The notes beneath the pieces were generated by a model that searched no databases, was not told where the DNA came from, and was given only the letters and a program-made list of their open reading frames with translations. A stretch of 64,000 nucleotides of DNA from Gilliamella sp. B3022 (GTDB lineage: Bacteria; Pseudomonadota; Gammaproteobacteria; Enterobacterales; Orbaceae). Where the stretch lies: positions 62,001-126,000 of the forward strand of contig NZ_CP071867.1 in assembly GCF_028751545.1 (NCBI RefSeq). The letters run 5' to 3'. The stretch's first letter is position 1. Every line of letters starts with the position of its first letter. Positions 46,578 through 60,118 of the stretch are shown in pieces. The translations under genes and the position numbers were made by a program.

Positions 46578-46697
46578 CTATAGAAAATAGCTGATAAATA
46601 AAGGAAATAAAACTGGGGCAAAAGCAGCTACTGTGCCTATGATGCCCCATAATATTGACACCAAAATAACGGATAATATACTTAAAGATTTATTCAA
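46578..46697 (-). CDS. Possible 39-residue hydrophobic peptide after yicC
   Basis: A frame starting at TTG within the last codons of yicC encodes M-N-K-S-L-S followed by an almost uninterrupted hydrophobic sequence with one Trp and a G-I-I-G-T-V-A-A-F-A-P motif. It would be a single-span or hairpin membrane peptide. The start codon is poor and has no obvious ribosome-binding site; translational coupling to yicC is possible. It could also be the remnant of a longer membrane protein. Confidence 0.3.
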   Translation of the reverse strand: MNKSLSILSVILVSILWGIIGTVAAFAPVLFPLFISYFL

Positions 46698-47556
46698 TAT
46701 TTTGTACTTGTTCTCGAATTTGCTCAATTAAAACTTTAAGTTCAATAGCACTAGCGGTCACATCAGCATTAATTGATTTTGATGCAATGGTATTTGATTC
46801 GCGGTTAAATTCTTGCATCATAAAATCAAGTCGACGCCCAATAGCTTCGTTTTTCTTTAAGATAGCATATGTTTCTTTAACATGTGTCATTAGGCGGTCA
46901 AGTTCTTCAGCTACGTCAATACGTTGAGCCATCAATACAATTTCTTGCTCTAATCTTGATTTATCGAGCTCAAGATTCGCTTCAGCCAATTTATTGTGCA
47001 AGCGCTCTTTTTGCCATTCAAGTATTTGGGGCATCCATTGTCGAATTTTTTCAACTTCTACAGTAATGCTTTCTAAACGTTGAATAATAAGATCGCGTAA
47101 GACTTCCCCTTCTCGTTCACGTACTGCAATTAATTCATCAATAGCTGTATCCAATAATGCTACAATTTCTTGTGATATGGTATCGAGATTTTGTTCTTTA
47201 GCTGATAGTACTCCTGGCCAACGTAATACATCAATAGGATTGACATCACCTGATTTATATTCAGTTTGAATCCAATGAACAGCATTGAGAACCTGTTTAG
47301 CTAAATCTTGATTTAAAGATAATTCTTGATGTTGCGAAGCAGGATCAAGTTCGAAACGTAAATTACATTCTATTTTACCACGCGTTAATCGACTTCTAAG
47401 TCGTTCTCGAATAATTGGCTCAAGTGATCGGAACTGCTCAGGCATACGAATATAGGTTTCTAAGTAGCGTTGATTAACCGAACGCAACTCCCAAGAGGCA
47501 GTCCCCCATGATTGATTCATCTCTTTTCTGGCGTAGGCGGTCATACTTGAAATCAT
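46690..47556 (-). CDS. yicC: YicC-family endoribonuclease
   Basis: The 288-residue protein closely parallels E. coli YicC, an RNase of the YicC/YloC family. It has the opening M-x-x-S-M-T-A-Y-A-R, W-E-L-R-S-V-N-Q-R-Y-L-E-T-Y and the C-terminal R-R-L-D-F-M-M-Q-E-F-N-R-E-S-N-T-I-A-S-K-S. It is divergent from rph, the conserved enterobacterial arrangement. Confidence 0.95.
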   Translation of the reverse strand: MISSMTAYARKEMNQSWGTASWELRSVNQRYLETYIRMPEQFRSLEPIIRERLRSRLTRGKIECNLRFELDPASQHQELSLNQDLAKQVLNAVHWIQTEYKSGDVNPIDVLRWPGVLSAKEQNLDTISQEIVALLDTAIDELIAVREREGEVLRDLIIQRLESITVEVEKIRQWMPQILEWQKERLHNKLAEANLELDKSRLEQEIVLMAQRIDVAEELDRLMTHVKETYAILKKNEAIGRRLDFMMQEFNRESNTIASKSINADVTASAIELKVLIEQIREQVQNIE

Positions 47557-47712
47557 AATTGCTTCCTAAATTTATAAAAACTTGCTGGGCATTGTATCAT
47601 AAATTCTGTATAATGCGCTCTTAGCTTAGGCTAAACATCAATCCTTTCTAATTGATGTCCTCCTAAATGATAAATTCAAACAATTTTTTTAATATAACAG
47701 CTGGAGAATTGC

Positions 47713-48429
47713 ATGCGCCCGTCTGGTCGAGCTGCGGAACAAGTCCGCCCAATCAAAATAATCCGTCATTATACTAAGCATGCAGAAGGTTCTGTATTAG
47801 TTGAGTTTGGTGAAACTAAAGTACTGTGTAACGCAACTGTTGAGGAAAGTGTACCACGCTTTTTAAAAGGCCAAAATCAAGGTTGGGTTACCGCAGAGTA
47901 TGGTATGTTGCCACGGGCAACCAACTCAAGAACTCAGCGTGAAGCGGCAAAAGGTAAACAAACAGGTCGTACAATGGAAATTCAACGACTCATTGCTCGT
48001 TCATTAAGAGCGATGATTGATCTTAAATTACTTGGCGAATACACCATTACCCTAGACTGCGATGTCATACAAGCCGATGGTGGAACACGAACAGCATCAA
48101 TTACTGGTGCATGTGTTGCCCTTAACGATGCAATCAATAAAATGATTGCGGAGGGTAAATTAAAACAGAATCCTATTAAATCGTTGGTTGCAGCTGTATC
48201 TGTTGGTATTGTCGATGGTCAAGCAGTATGTGATTTAGAATACATTGAAGATTCTAATGCTGATACAGATATGAATGTCATTATGACGGATGATGGACGC
48301 ATCATCGAAGTACAAGGTACTGCTGAAGGTGAACCATTTAGTCATGATGAATTATTAGAATTGCTAGAACTAGCAAAAAATGGCATTGCCACAATTATTG
48401 ATGCACAAAGACAAGCCTTAAAAGATTAA
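47713..48429 (+). CDS. rph: Ribonuclease PH
   Basis: The 238-residue phosphorolytic exonuclease trims tRNA 3' ends. It is full-length (E. coli K-12's is frameshifted) with [40 protein letters not shown] and Q-G-T-A-E-G-E-P-F motifs. AGCTGGAGA precedes the ATG. pyrE follows after 13 bases in an operon. Confidence 0.96.
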   Translation: MRPSGRAAEQVRPIKIIRHYTKHAEGSVLVEFGETKVLCNATVEESVPRFLKGQNQGWVTAEYGMLPRATNSRTQREAAKGKQTGRTMEIQRLIARSLRAMIDLKLLGEYTITLDCDVIQADGGTRTASITGACVALNDAINKMIAEGKLKQNPIKSLVAAVSVGIVDGQAVCDLEYIEDSNADTDMNVIMTDDGRIIEVQGTAEGEPFSHDELLELLELAKNGIATIIDAQRQALKD

Positions 48430-48442
48430 TTGGAGAGGATCG

Positions 48443-49087
48443 ATGAAATCATATAAAAGTGAGTTTATTGAATTTGCTTTAGATAGGCAAGCACTAAAGT
48501 TTGGTGAATTCACCTTAAAATCAGGACGAAAAAGCCCTTACTTTTTTAACGCAGGATTATTTAATACAGGTAAAGATTTGGCTTTATTAGGTCGCTTTTA
48601 TGCTGCTGCGTTGATGGATGCAAATTTAAACTATGATGTCATCTTCGGTCCTGCCTATAAAGGGATTCCGATTGTTTCATCAACTGTGGTGGCCTTATCT
48701 GAACACCATAATGTTGATGTTCCTTATTGTTTTAATCGCAAAGAAGCTAAAGACCACGGTGAGGGTGGTAATCTGGTTGGTAGCACTATTTATCAACAAC
48801 GCGTTATGTTAGTTGATGATGTAATTACTGCCGGTACTGCAATTCGTGAATCAATGCGAATTTTAGAAGATAATCAATCTAAACTTGCTGGTGTATTAAT
48901 TTGCCTTGACCGTCAAGAAAAAGGTCGTGGTGAGTTATCTGCCATCCAAGAAATAAAGCAAACTTATCATTGCGATGTTATTTCAATCATCACATTAGAT
49001 GATTTGATTCACTATCTTTACCAAGATCCCTCACGTCAAAATCAAGTTAAACAGGTTGAGGACTATCGAAATCATTATGGAATATAA
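48443..49087 (+). CDS. pyrE: Orotate phosphoribosyltransferase PyrE
   Basis: The 214-residue enzyme converts orotate and PRPP to OMP in pyrimidine synthesis. The PRPP-binding motif [13 protein letters not shown] appears near residues 118-131, and F-G-P-A-Y-K-G-I-P and [12 protein letters not shown] are conserved. GGAGAGG precedes the ATG. The rph-pyrE pair ends in a terminator. No pyrE attenuator with a T-run is visible in the 13-base gap. Confidence 0.96.
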   Translation: MKSYKSEFIEFALDRQALKFGEFTLKSGRKSPYFFNAGLFNTGKDLALLGRFYAAALMDANLNYDVIFGPAYKGIPIVSSTVVALSEHHNVDVPYCFNRKEAKDHGEGGNLVGSTIYQQRVMLVDDVITAGTAIRESMRILEDNQSKLAGVLICLDRQEKGRGELSAIQEIKQTYHCDVISIITLDDLIHYLYQDPSRQNQVKQVEDYRNHYGI

Positions 49088-49090
49088 AAG

Positions 49091-49111
49091 GCGTCTTACG
49101 GCGCTTTTTTT
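49091..49111 (+). terminator. Terminator of rph-pyrE
   Basis: GCGTC-TTAC-GGCGC forms a stem with one G-U pair, followed by seven T residues, starting four bases after the pyrE stop. Confidence 0.8.
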
Positions 49112-49243
49112 ACATCATTTTACAATTTGATGTGTTTTTCTTACTTATCTTAAATTGAACTATTTATAATTTTTCGCCCGTAACGAGTTTCTTAAATCAC
49201 TTAAAACCACCAATTCGAAATTAATTAAATAATGGGATATAAA

Positions 49244-50356
49244 ATGAAAAAAACATTAATGCTTATTATCTTACTCAATATTGGTATAACTTTTAACTGC
49301 TATTCAGCAAATCTTAGGAATATCAATAATAATGAATCTCAAGTTGAACAATTGATCTATGGTAAAAATTTAATTCCCGTTGGAGAAATTGAAGCAAGCA
49401 TCACTGAATCAATAAAATTAAAACCCAATACTGTTGAGTTCTCGGTGACTTTAAATACTAATGGCTCAACGCCGAGCGAAGCATCAAAACTCAATGCTAA
49501 ATATATGAAAGAACTAAAAGAATATTTAGTTACACTTAATATCAAAGATAATAATTTAGAAACCATTGATTACAAAAACTATGAACAAAATGATTATAAA
49601 CAAGTCAATGAGGAAAATGCACAATATAGTGCCAAACTCAATCTTGTTATAAACATTGAAGATAACGAGAAATTTTTAGAGTTAAATAAATTACTTGATA
49701 AATACAATATTAATGACGTTCGGAAATTTAAAGATTCCGAAATGGATAAAAAATTTACTTTTACTATTTTAGAATCTGCTAATAGTGCAAGCATGGCAAA
49801 AAATAAGGTATATCAGAAATATACAACCATAACTAATGAATTAAAAAAACGGCAACTCGATAATTTCACTATTACTGCGTCAGACATAGAACGAATTTCA
49901 CCTGAAAAAATAAATGAAAAGCATTATTACGTATCTAATACAGTATTAATCAAAATTAACAACCTTGATGTCATTAATAAAATCATTGCTAAAGTACAAG
50001 AACTAAAAATGAAAGTTAACGATGATATTTTTTATAGTGTTTCACCTGATTTTATTGAGCAATCAATGAATGATCATGAAAAAACGTTATTAAATCAGTT
50101 AAGTAATAAAGTTGAACGCTTGCTCACTAAACAATATTTGGTGGGTGATCCAAAGTATCTCGAAATGAAAAAAGCTGATTACCAACAGCAATCACCAAAA
50201 AGACAAGCAAGACTTTATGGAACATTGGGCATGGCCATGGCATCTGTACCTGATGAGGACGCAGCCAATAAAATAAATATCTACGCCCCCTCCGATTTTG
50301 AAATACAACTCACTTTAACTGGCAAATTTGAAATACTAAAAAAGATTGAACAATAA
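49244..50356 (+). CDS. Periplasmic SIMPL-domain (DUF541) protein
   Basis: The 370-residue protein has a signal peptide (M-K-K-T-L-M-L-I-I-L-L, cut near residue 22). The SIMPL region follows with the familiar I-E-A-S-I-T-E-S-I-K-L-K-P-N-T-V-E-F-S-V and repeated strand/helix units to about residue 270. A helical tail and an unclassified C-terminal strand end the protein. SIMPL proteins are periplasmic and poorly understood; some affect oxidative stress. The start at 49244 is chosen for the signal peptide; AATGGGATA gives only a weak ribosome-binding site. Confidence 0.75.
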   Translation: MKKTLMLIILLNIGITFNCYSANLRNINNNESQVEQLIYGKNLIPVGEIEASITESIKLKPNTVEFSVTLNTNGSTPSEASKLNAKYMKELKEYLVTLNIKDNNLETIDYKNYEQNDYKQVNEENAQYSAKLNLVINIEDNEKFLELNKLLDKYNINDVRKFKDSEMDKKFTFTILESANSASMAKNKVYQKYTTITNELKKRQLDNFTITASDIERISPEKINEKHYYVSNTVLIKINNLDVINKIIAKVQELKMKVNDDIFYSVSPDFIEQSMNDHEKTLLNQLSNKVERLLTKQYLVGDPKYLEMKKADYQQQSPKRQARLYGTLGMAMASVPDEDAANKINIYAPSDFEIQLTLTGKFEILKKIEQ

Positions 50357-50392
50357 CTCATTAAAAAAATGATTTGGTAATAGAGAACGTCC

Positions 50393-50437
50393 CTCCTTAG
50401 TTAACCTATATACTTAACCATATGATTAATTAAGGAG
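50393..50437. repeat. Inverted repeat between the SIMPL gene and gntR
   Basis: CTCCTTAGTTAA (50393-50404) and TTAATTAAGGAG (50426-50437) pair at 11 of 12 positions with a 21-base loop. The 3' arm contains a TAAGGAG that looks like a ribosome-binding site, but no gene follows it. Confidence 0.4.
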
Positions 50438-50531
50438 AACTCAGATCAGCAAATTTATTAATCATCAAGTTTTAAAAGTTACCTAATGACTAATTTGCTC
50501 CCCCAATTCGACTTTGTAATTTAACAAGGTA

Positions 50532-51236
50532 TCATTTAGAGTTACTTTGTACGTAAAACTTAGCATTGTCGTAATGATATATGATGGTTGAAAAGTCAAA
50601 TGGTTCACCAGCACTGGTATAAAAAATTTCTTCAACACATAGGGCGGGATCCCCTGCGTTTAATCCTAAATAAACTGCGGTCTGCTTGTCTAATTTAATC
50701 GCTTTGAAATATTTGTCAGAAAAACCGATATTGATTTTGAAGATATCTTTTATGTAACTGAATATGGAGTGTTCGGCAATCTCTTTATTTAAATAACCAA
50801 TCATTTTTTTTCGATAGTATGATTGTTCAAGCGCATAAACTTTGTCATCAAACTTACGTAAACGTTTTATAAAATAAACTTCTTCACCATCATCACATTG
50901 GAGGTTTTGTTTCACTTTAGAACTTGGTTGAACAATATCTACATTAAATACTTGCGAGGAATTCGGTGAACCATTTAAATCAACACTAAAACCATGACTT
51001 TCCAAAAAATTAAGATAACCACGTTTCTGCGGTTGCCTAACAAAAATACCGCTGCCTTGAATTTGATATATAACGCCATGCCTTTCTAAGCAGTTTAGTG
51101 CTTTGATAATGGTCGTACGACTAACTTGATATTGATTAATTAAACCTTCGATATTAGGCAGTTGGGTATCTTTAGGCAAATTTTGTTGATAAATTGCTTG
51201 CTGAATTTTCTTCGCCACATCTCGGTATTTTAGCAT
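50532..51236 (-). CDS. GntR/HutC-family transcriptional regulator (UTRA domain)
   Basis: The 234-residue regulator has an N-terminal winged helix (about residues 3-68, with Q-V-S-R-T-T-I-I-K-A-L-N-C-L-E and G-I-F-V-R) and a UTRA ligand-binding domain from about residue 85 (Y-F-I-K-R-L-R, Y-A-L-E-Q-S-Y-Y). UTRA regulators of PTS loci usually bind a sugar phosphate. It is divergent from the beta-glucoside PTS gene with 175 bases between, so it most likely controls that operon. Confidence 0.88.
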   Translation of the reverse strand: MLKYRDVAKKIQQAIYQQNLPKDTQLPNIEGLINQYQVSRTTIIKALNCLERHGVIYQIQGSGIFVRQPQKRGYLNFLESHGFSVDLNGSPNSSQVFNVDIVQPSSKVKQNLQCDDGEEVYFIKRLRKFDDKVYALEQSYYRKKMIGYLNKEIAEHSIFSYIKDIFKINIGFSDKYFKAIKLDKQTAVYLGLNAGDPALCVEEIFYTSAGEPFDFSTIIYHYDNAKFYVQSNSK

Positions 51237-51317
51237 TCGTGTTCTTTATTGTTATTGTAATATATGCATCTTATTGTATACCTTCAAATAAGTTAATAAA
51301 TGAAAATCGTTTTAAAA

Positions 51318-51333
51318 CGCGATCTAGATCACA
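51318..51333 (+). promoter_or_regulatory. CRP binding site
   Basis: CGCGATCTAGATCACA matches the symmetrical TGTGATCTAGATCACA at 14 of 16 positions. Its centre lies about 60 bases upstream of the predicted transcription start of the PTS operon, the class I CRP position. Confidence 0.65.
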
Positions 51334-51350
51334 AACAATAAAATTGGTCA

Positions 51351-51378
51351 TTAACAATTTTTTATTTAGGGATAAGAT
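51351..51378 (+). promoter_or_regulatory. Promoter of the beta-glucoside operon
   Basis: TTAACA (51351-51356), a 16-base spacer and TAAGAT (51373-51378) form a plausible sigma70 promoter, with a start near 51385. Confidence 0.5.
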
Positions 51379-51411
51379 AGTTTCTCCTACTTGATGAAAG
51401 GAGTTTTATGA

Positions 51412-54755
<3,344 letters not shown>

Positions 54756-54782
54756 TACTAATAAGCAAGTTGTAATTTTTGG

Positions 54783-54817
54783 GGATGTTGTGTTCTTACA
54801 TACATCCTCTTTTTTTA
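54783..54817 (+). terminator. Terminator of the beta-glucoside operon
   Basis: GGATGT (54783-54788) and ACATCC (54802-54807) form a stem with a 13-base loop, followed by a long T-run. Confidence 0.7.
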
Positions 54818-54830
54818 TCTGTCAAAATCA

Positions 54831-55886
54831 TTAAAAATTAAAGAGCAATTGCTTATCAAGCTGCGGATCAATTAAAGTAACATGGAAACCAATTAAACGT
54901 ACTCCACGATCATTTCGACGTTCATGCCAAACTTTATAGGCTTGTTCGATTAAATCTTGTTTATCAAGTTTAGACCAAACATGTTCTTGCGTAGTAAGTT
55001 GAAAATCATCAAATTTAAACTTGACACCTTGGCGAGCTATCGACAAATCAGAACGAACTTTACTTAGCCGATTTTTGATTTCTTCAAATAACGGTTCAAA
55101 CAGTAATAAACATTCATCCCAAGTATGAATGTCGTTAACTAACGTACGCTCAACCCCAACGGATTTACGTTGCCTATCATTACAGACCTCCCGCTCATCG
55201 ATACCTTGACATCTTTCATATAACACTCGCCCAAATTTACCAAATTGATTAAGCAATTTACTCACATCATAATTAATCACATCATTACAGGTGACTAACC
55301 CTAATTCCGTTAATTTTTTTTCAGTCACTTTACCCACGCCAGGAATTTTTTTAAGGGGTAATTGAGCAATAAAGTTAGCAACATTATCTGGCGTAATTAC
55401 ATATTGTCCATTAGGTTTGTTCATATCTGAAGCGATTTTAGCTAAAAATTTTAGTGGGGCAACACCAGCCGAAGCAGTCAATTCTAGCTCTTTGTATATC
55501 GTCTGGCGGATATCTTGAGCAATTAAAGTAGCTGAGCCATGACAAAGTTTACAATCGGTCACATCTAAATACGCTTCATCTAATGACAAAGTTTCAATCG
55601 ATTTAGTATAACGTTGAAATATTTGATGGATTTGCTTGGAGATTTCTTTATAAACAGCATGTCGACTTGGGATAACTTTAAGATTAGGACATAATTTCAG
55701 TGCTTGTGACATAGACATTGCACTATGTATCCCATATTGACGAGCTAAATAATTTGCAGTAGCAACAACGCCGCGTTTACGTGGATCCCCCCCTACAGCT
55801 ATCGGCAAATTACGATAACGGGGATTATCTCTCATTTCAACTGCGGCATAAAAACAATCCATATCAACATGAATAATTTTTCGCAT
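54831..55886 (-). CDS. dinB: DNA polymerase IV
   Basis: The 351-residue Y-family polymerase copies damaged templates. Catalytic acidic residues are Asp8 and the Asp103-Glu104 pair in S-L-D-E-A-Y-L-D-V, the same numbering as E. coli. It ends in L-L-F-N-F, a beta-clamp-binding-like terminus comparable to E. coli DinB's C-terminal motif. No clear LexA box was seen upstream. Confidence 0.95.
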   Translation of the reverse strand: MRKIIHVDMDCFYAAVEMRDNPRYRNLPIAVGGDPRKRGVVATANYLARQYGIHSAMSMSQALKLCPNLKVIPSRHAVYKEISKQIHQIFQRYTKSIETLSLDEAYLDVTDCKLCHGSATLIAQDIRQTIYKELELTASAGVAPLKFLAKIASDMNKPNGQYVITPDNVANFIAQLPLKKIPGVGKVTEKKLTELGLVTCNDVINYDVSKLLNQFGKFGRVLYERCQGIDEREVCNDRQRKSVGVERTLVNDIHTWDECLLLFEPLFEEIKNRLSKVRSDLSIARQGVKFKFDDFQLTTQEHVWSKLDKQDLIEQAYKVWHERRNDRGVRLIGFHVTLIDPQLDKQLLFNF

Positions 55887-55971
55887 AGATTACTGTTTCA
55901 CTGCATTTAAAATATAACTGTATAAATATACAATAGCATACCTTAAATGCTGGTGTAAACACTCTATAGAC

Positions 55972-57678
55972 TTACTTTGTCAATTTATCAAAATCAATTA
56001 ATCCATTTTTATCATAAGGATCACCAATCCAGCGTTTTCCCTCATAATAATTAGGATTTACTAAACTTTTTTCTGGTAGATATAAATTATAGCTCAGTCC
56101 AGCTAAATCAGACCATGTATGGATCAAATTCTGAGTACTAAATTTACGATTCACATAAGCATGATAGTTGTTAGGATGAGAAGCGATCCAACTAGGTGAT
56201 TGCCATAACATAAATGGTATCGTATACATGGTACGTGTTGGTGCCTTTTCGTTACGGCCTAAAATATCATGTGGCGGAGTTTGGTAAACATCTTCACCAT
56301 GATCAGAGAAATACAACATAAAGCCATTATCATGACTATTTTTGAATAGATTAAATAAAGTAGTTGTCACAAAATCATTATAACTTATAGCATTATCATA
56401 AGAATTGTATACATCCACATTCTCATCATGAATCTTAAATGGAATACTCGCTTTATCTTTAAATCGATCATATACCCCATCTTTTGGATAGCGGAATTCA
56501 TATTTCATATGTGTGCCAAGAAGATGAATAATAATAAATTTCTTTTCTTCAGGTTCAGCAAGCACTTTCTTAAATGGTTCAAAGACCGACTCATCATATT
56601 GTCTTGAACTTTGATTTCGATCGTTATTCATATAAAACTGTTCATCTGTTTGTTTAGAAAACATCGTCAACATCGTATTGCGTTTAGTGATAGTTTGTTG
56701 ATTGGTTATCCAATAGGTTTTATACCCTGCTTGTTTCATTAAGTCAATTAATGAGGGTTGGCTTAGGTAAAGGTCAGGATGTTGTTCATCCGCAAAAGTT
56801 AAGGCTTGTTGTAAAACCTCTATGGTATATGGCCTTGAAGACACAACATCATTAAACACTAAAAATTCTGGATTATCTTTTTTAAATTGCTCAATTTGTG
56901 GCGTCGTGTTACGGGGATATCCATAAATATTCATGCGATTGCGTGTGGTTGATTCACCGATGACTAAAACCAGTGTTCTTGGCGTATTTCCATTAGCATC
57001 ATGTAAATCCTTAACAGGAGGTAAAGTACTCAAATGATGCATTATATCTTCCATATTCGAAAGTTGAGATCGATAAGCAATATAACTATTAATTAGTTGC
57101 CAAGGTACAGTGGTTTCCATTCGAGTTAACAAATGTGTTGCCGCTTTTTGCAAAGATGTTTTTTTTATTGTGACACTAATAACGAGTGGCATAATGGCAT
57201 AAATAACAATTAATAATGACACAATCCATTTGGTTGGATTTTTGACATAAACAGGTCTTACTATGCTCCAAAGATAGATTCCAATTAAACAATATATAAT
57301 CACGATAGCGATAAGTTTGAAACTAAAATACTGCTGAATAAATTCATTCGACTCAGTTAGATTTGATTCGGCCATGACAAAAAACACACTTTGAGAAAAT
57401 TCCTGACGATAAATTATAAAATAACTTATTGAAATCAATGATAAAAATCCTACAATCAAACCATAGACAGTGGCAATTTTTCGAGTCTGATTTGGAAATA
57501 GTAATACTGGAATCAACCAAATTAAACTATAGATGATTGAATCACGTAAGCCAATAACATTAGCATGCCCAGAAGCAAAAATATAAAGTTGTAAACTACT
57601 GGAAAAATAGGTAAAAAATAAAACAACAACGATAAGTGCTGACCAATTAAACTTTTGGTTTTCTTGTATATTTGTCAT
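55972..57678 (-). CDS. cptA: Phosphoethanolamine transferase CptA
   Basis: The 568-residue inner-membrane enzyme adds phosphoethanolamine to the lipopolysaccharide core. Five hydrophobic segments (residues 10-175) precede a periplasmic sulfatase-like domain with the catalytic Thr in V-I-G-E-S-T-T-R and the metal motif S-D-H-G-E-D-V-Y. Long stretches follow E. coli CptA (T-S/V-R-P-Y-T-I-E-V-L-Q-Q-A-L-T-F-A), so CptA is preferred to EptA or EptB. Confidence 0.93.
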   Translation of the reverse strand: MTNIQENQKFNWSALIVVVLFFTYFSSSLQLYIFASGHANVIGLRDSIIYSLIWLIPVLLFPNQTRKIATVYGLIVGFLSLISISYFIIYRQEFSQSVFFVMAESNLTESNEFIQQYFSFKLIAIVIIYCLIGIYLWSIVRPVYVKNPTKWIVSLLIVIYAIMPLVISVTIKKTSLQKAATHLLTRMETTVPWQLINSYIAYRSQLSNMEDIMHHLSTLPPVKDLHDANGNTPRTLVLVIGESTTRNRMNIYGYPRNTTPQIEQFKKDNPEFLVFNDVVSSRPYTIEVLQQALTFADEQHPDLYLSQPSLIDLMKQAGYKTYWITNQQTITKRNTMLTMFSKQTDEQFYMNNDRNQSSRQYDESVFEPFKKVLAEPEEKKFIIIHLLGTHMKYEFRYPKDGVYDRFKDKASIPFKIHDENVDVYNSYDNAISYNDFVTTTLFNLFKNSHDNGFMLYFSDHGEDVYQTPPHDILGRNEKAPTRTMYTIPFMLWQSPSWIASHPNNYHAYVNRKFSTQNLIHTWSDLAGLSYNLYLPEKSLVNPNYYEGKRWIGDPYDKNGLIDFDKLTK

Positions 57679-57816
57679 GAAAATTTATTCGACATCAATA
57701 GTTATAGATGCGCATAAAATACACATACTAGATTAAAAAAACCTTAAGTAATACCAGGCTGATATTTAGAAAAAATTAATAGATCATCTCGTTAAGTAAA
57801 TCTTTGAAAAAACCGT

Positions 57817-58527
57817 CTATTTTTTATTTAATGACAAACCTAATAATTTAGCAATTTCCGCATTTTCGAATTTGTTAAGTTGCCAAGGAGAATTATTAAA
57901 AATGATCTTCCCACTATCAACGACTATACAGCGTGAAAAGTTGTTCAAAGAATCATCCAGATAATGGGATACCATGAGTAACGTTAATGCCAATTCTTCA
58001 CAAATATGATTAACCAACTCTAGCATTTCAAACCGCAATGCTTGGTCTAATGCCGAGAATGGTTCATCCAACAATAAAATAGGACGATGTTGAATTAAAC
58101 AGCGTGCCAAAGCAACCCGTTGGCGCTGTCCTCCTGAAAGTTGATTGGGGTAGCGCGCATTAAAACCGGCTAAACCAACTTTAGCCAGCATATCAGCGAC
58201 ATTTTGCTTCTCAAAATTTGTTATCTTTAATGACGGTTTGATACCTAAAGCAATATTTTGCTCGACGGTTAAATGATCAAATAAGTTATTATTTTGAAAC
58301 ATCATTGAAACTGGGCGCTTACCGGGTAAAGTATGAGTCATGTTTTGATGGTTAAGGATGATTTTCCCTGAACTTGGAAAAATAAATCCTGCAATCAAAC
58401 TTAAAAAGGTACTTTTACCTGCACCACTGGGACCAACAATGACCACTTTTTCTTGGGCATCAATTTGCACATTAAAATGCATCTTAAAATCATCATATTG
58501 ATAATTAATTTGATTAAGTTCGATCAT
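57817..58527 (-). CDS. thiQ: Thiamine ABC transporter ATPase ThiQ
   Basis: The 236-residue ABC ATPase has Walker A G-P-S-G-A-G-K-S-T (32-40), signature L-S-G-G-Q (130-134) and Walker B L-L-L-D-E-P (151-156). It overlaps thiP by 14 bases. It energises thiamine/TPP import through ThiP and ThiB. Confidence 0.94.
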   Translation of the reverse strand: MIELNQINYQYDDFKMHFNVQIDAQEKVVIVGPSGAGKSTFLSLIAGFIFPSSGKIILNHQNMTHTLPGKRPVSMMFQNNNLFDHLTVEQNIALGIKPSLKITNFEKQNVADMLAKVGLAGFNARYPNQLSGGQRQRVALARCLIQHRPILLLDEPFSALDQALRFEMLELVNHICEELALTLLMVSHYLDDSLNNFSRCIVVDSGKIIFNNSPWQLNKFENAEIAKLLGLSLNKK

Positions 58528-60118
58528 AATCCATCACAAATAATAAACTAAAAGATAAGATTAACAAAAATGCAGCCGTCACTGCGCTTTCTTGATAATG
58601 ATAATGCGCTATTTGTTGATATAAATAAAAAGGCAATGTGGAGACTGCCTGTCCGCCAAATAATGCAATAATCCCAAAATCACCCATCGACAATAATGCC
58701 GAAAAAGCCACAGTCAAAGTAATGAGTTTTTTTAATGATTTATATTCGATTAAATAAAAATGATTAATGCCTACAATGTTTAATGTCTGACTTAATTGCC
58801 AATAACGTGATGTGACATCATACATGGGTGTCTCAAGATTTTTTAAGACAAAGGGTAATGCCATTAAACCATTACAAAGCATCATTAATCCACAAACGAA
58901 CACTGCATTATCTGCCCATTGAAATGACACAATAAACAATCCAGATGCAAGCACCATGCTTGGAATGGCTAAAATTAATGACCCAACTAACATTAAACGA
59001 TTGCTCCATTGTTGCTGTTTATTAATCAGTAGGCGGCTATTGGTCCAAAGCAATAATAAGGCAAGTAATACAGCAATCATGGCTGAACCAAAGGCAATTA
59101 TTAACGAATACATAACCGATTGTTGAAAATCTGAACTTAACAGCGACCATTGGAAATAACTTATACCTTCAATTAATAACATAATCATTGGCAACAAAAT
59201 ATACATTCCGCCAAAAACAACAATAACAGCACTAACGATGCCCATCGTCACAGTAATTGGCAAACAATAATGAGGACGGATATACTGCACACTCAAATCG
59301 CGATAATGATTTATTTTTCTCATAAGCCAAACAAAACTAATACAGCAAATAAGTTGAATCAACGCCAATATGATGGCTTGTATCAAATCAAAGTCCCGAA
59401 TCGATTGATAGATCGCCACTTCAATCGTAGTATATTTAGGTCCTCCTCCTAATGCCAATACAATGGCAAAACTGGTAAAACAAAGCAAAAAAACCAGTCC
59501 GGACATAGGTAAAAGCTGCCGGCGCAATAATGGCCATTCGACTAATTTAAAATAAGTAAAATGAGAAAAATTCAGCTGTGCAGCCAGTTGCTTTTGCTCA
59601 ACAGGAACACTACTTAATGTTTGATAAAATAGACCACTTGCATAAGGAAAATTCAAAAAAACATGTGCTAATAAAATGCTCGATAATCCATAAATTGAAG
59701 TTGAAAAAGATAATCCTAAATAAGCAAAGCAAGAAGCGAATAAACCATGTTGACCATAAACGGATAATAGACCTGTTACTACAACTAATGTTGGTAGAAT
59801 AAAGGCAACGGGCATAATCCGTATTAAAAAGCTTTTTCCCCAAAAATTAATCATTGTTAACGATTTAGCCATAACAACGGCCGCAAATATCGACAATGAT
59901 GTCGATAATATAGCTTGTATGAAAGTAATCCAAATAATATGCAACAAATAGTTATCAAAATAGACTGTTAGATTATCGTATTTCATAGCTGTATAGCAAA
60001 GTGCAAATAGAGCTGTACCTAAAACCAATATTATTAAGCTGGCAGCGCTAATACCTGGCAGTAACGTTCTAAAATTCAACATTGCACTATATAAACAGAT
60101 TAATCGTTTACTTTTCAT
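58514..60118 (-). CDS. thiP: Thiamine ABC transporter permease ThiP
   Basis: The 534-residue inner-membrane protein has about twelve membrane segments with two EAA-type loops, one per half, the fused arrangement of ThiP. It overlaps thiB by one base and thiQ by 14, so the three genes are one operon behind the TPP riboswitch. Confidence 0.94.
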   Translation of the reverse strand: MKSKRLICLYSAMLNFRTLLPGISAASLIILVLGTALFALCYTAMKYDNLTVYFDNYLLHIIWITFIQAILSTSLSIFAAVVMAKSLTMINFWGKSFLIRIMPVAFILPTLVVVTGLLSVYGQHGLFASCFAYLGLSFSTSIYGLSSILLAHVFLNFPYASGLFYQTLSSVPVEQKQLAAQLNFSHFTYFKLVEWPLLRRQLLPMSGLVFLLCFTSFAIVLALGGGPKYTTIEVAIYQSIRDFDLIQAIILALIQLICCISFVWLMRKINHYRDLSVQYIRPHYCLPITVTMGIVSAVIVVFGGMYILLPMIMLLIEGISYFQWSLLSSDFQQSVMYSLIIAFGSAMIAVLLALLLLWTNSRLLINKQQQWSNRLMLVGSLILAIPSMVLASGLFIVSFQWADNAVFVCGLMMLCNGLMALPFVLKNLETPMYDVTSRYWQLSQTLNIVGINHFYLIEYKSLKKLITLTVAFSALLSMGDFGIIALFGGQAVSTLPFYLYQQIAHYHYQESAVTAAFLLILSFSLLFVMDYDRT

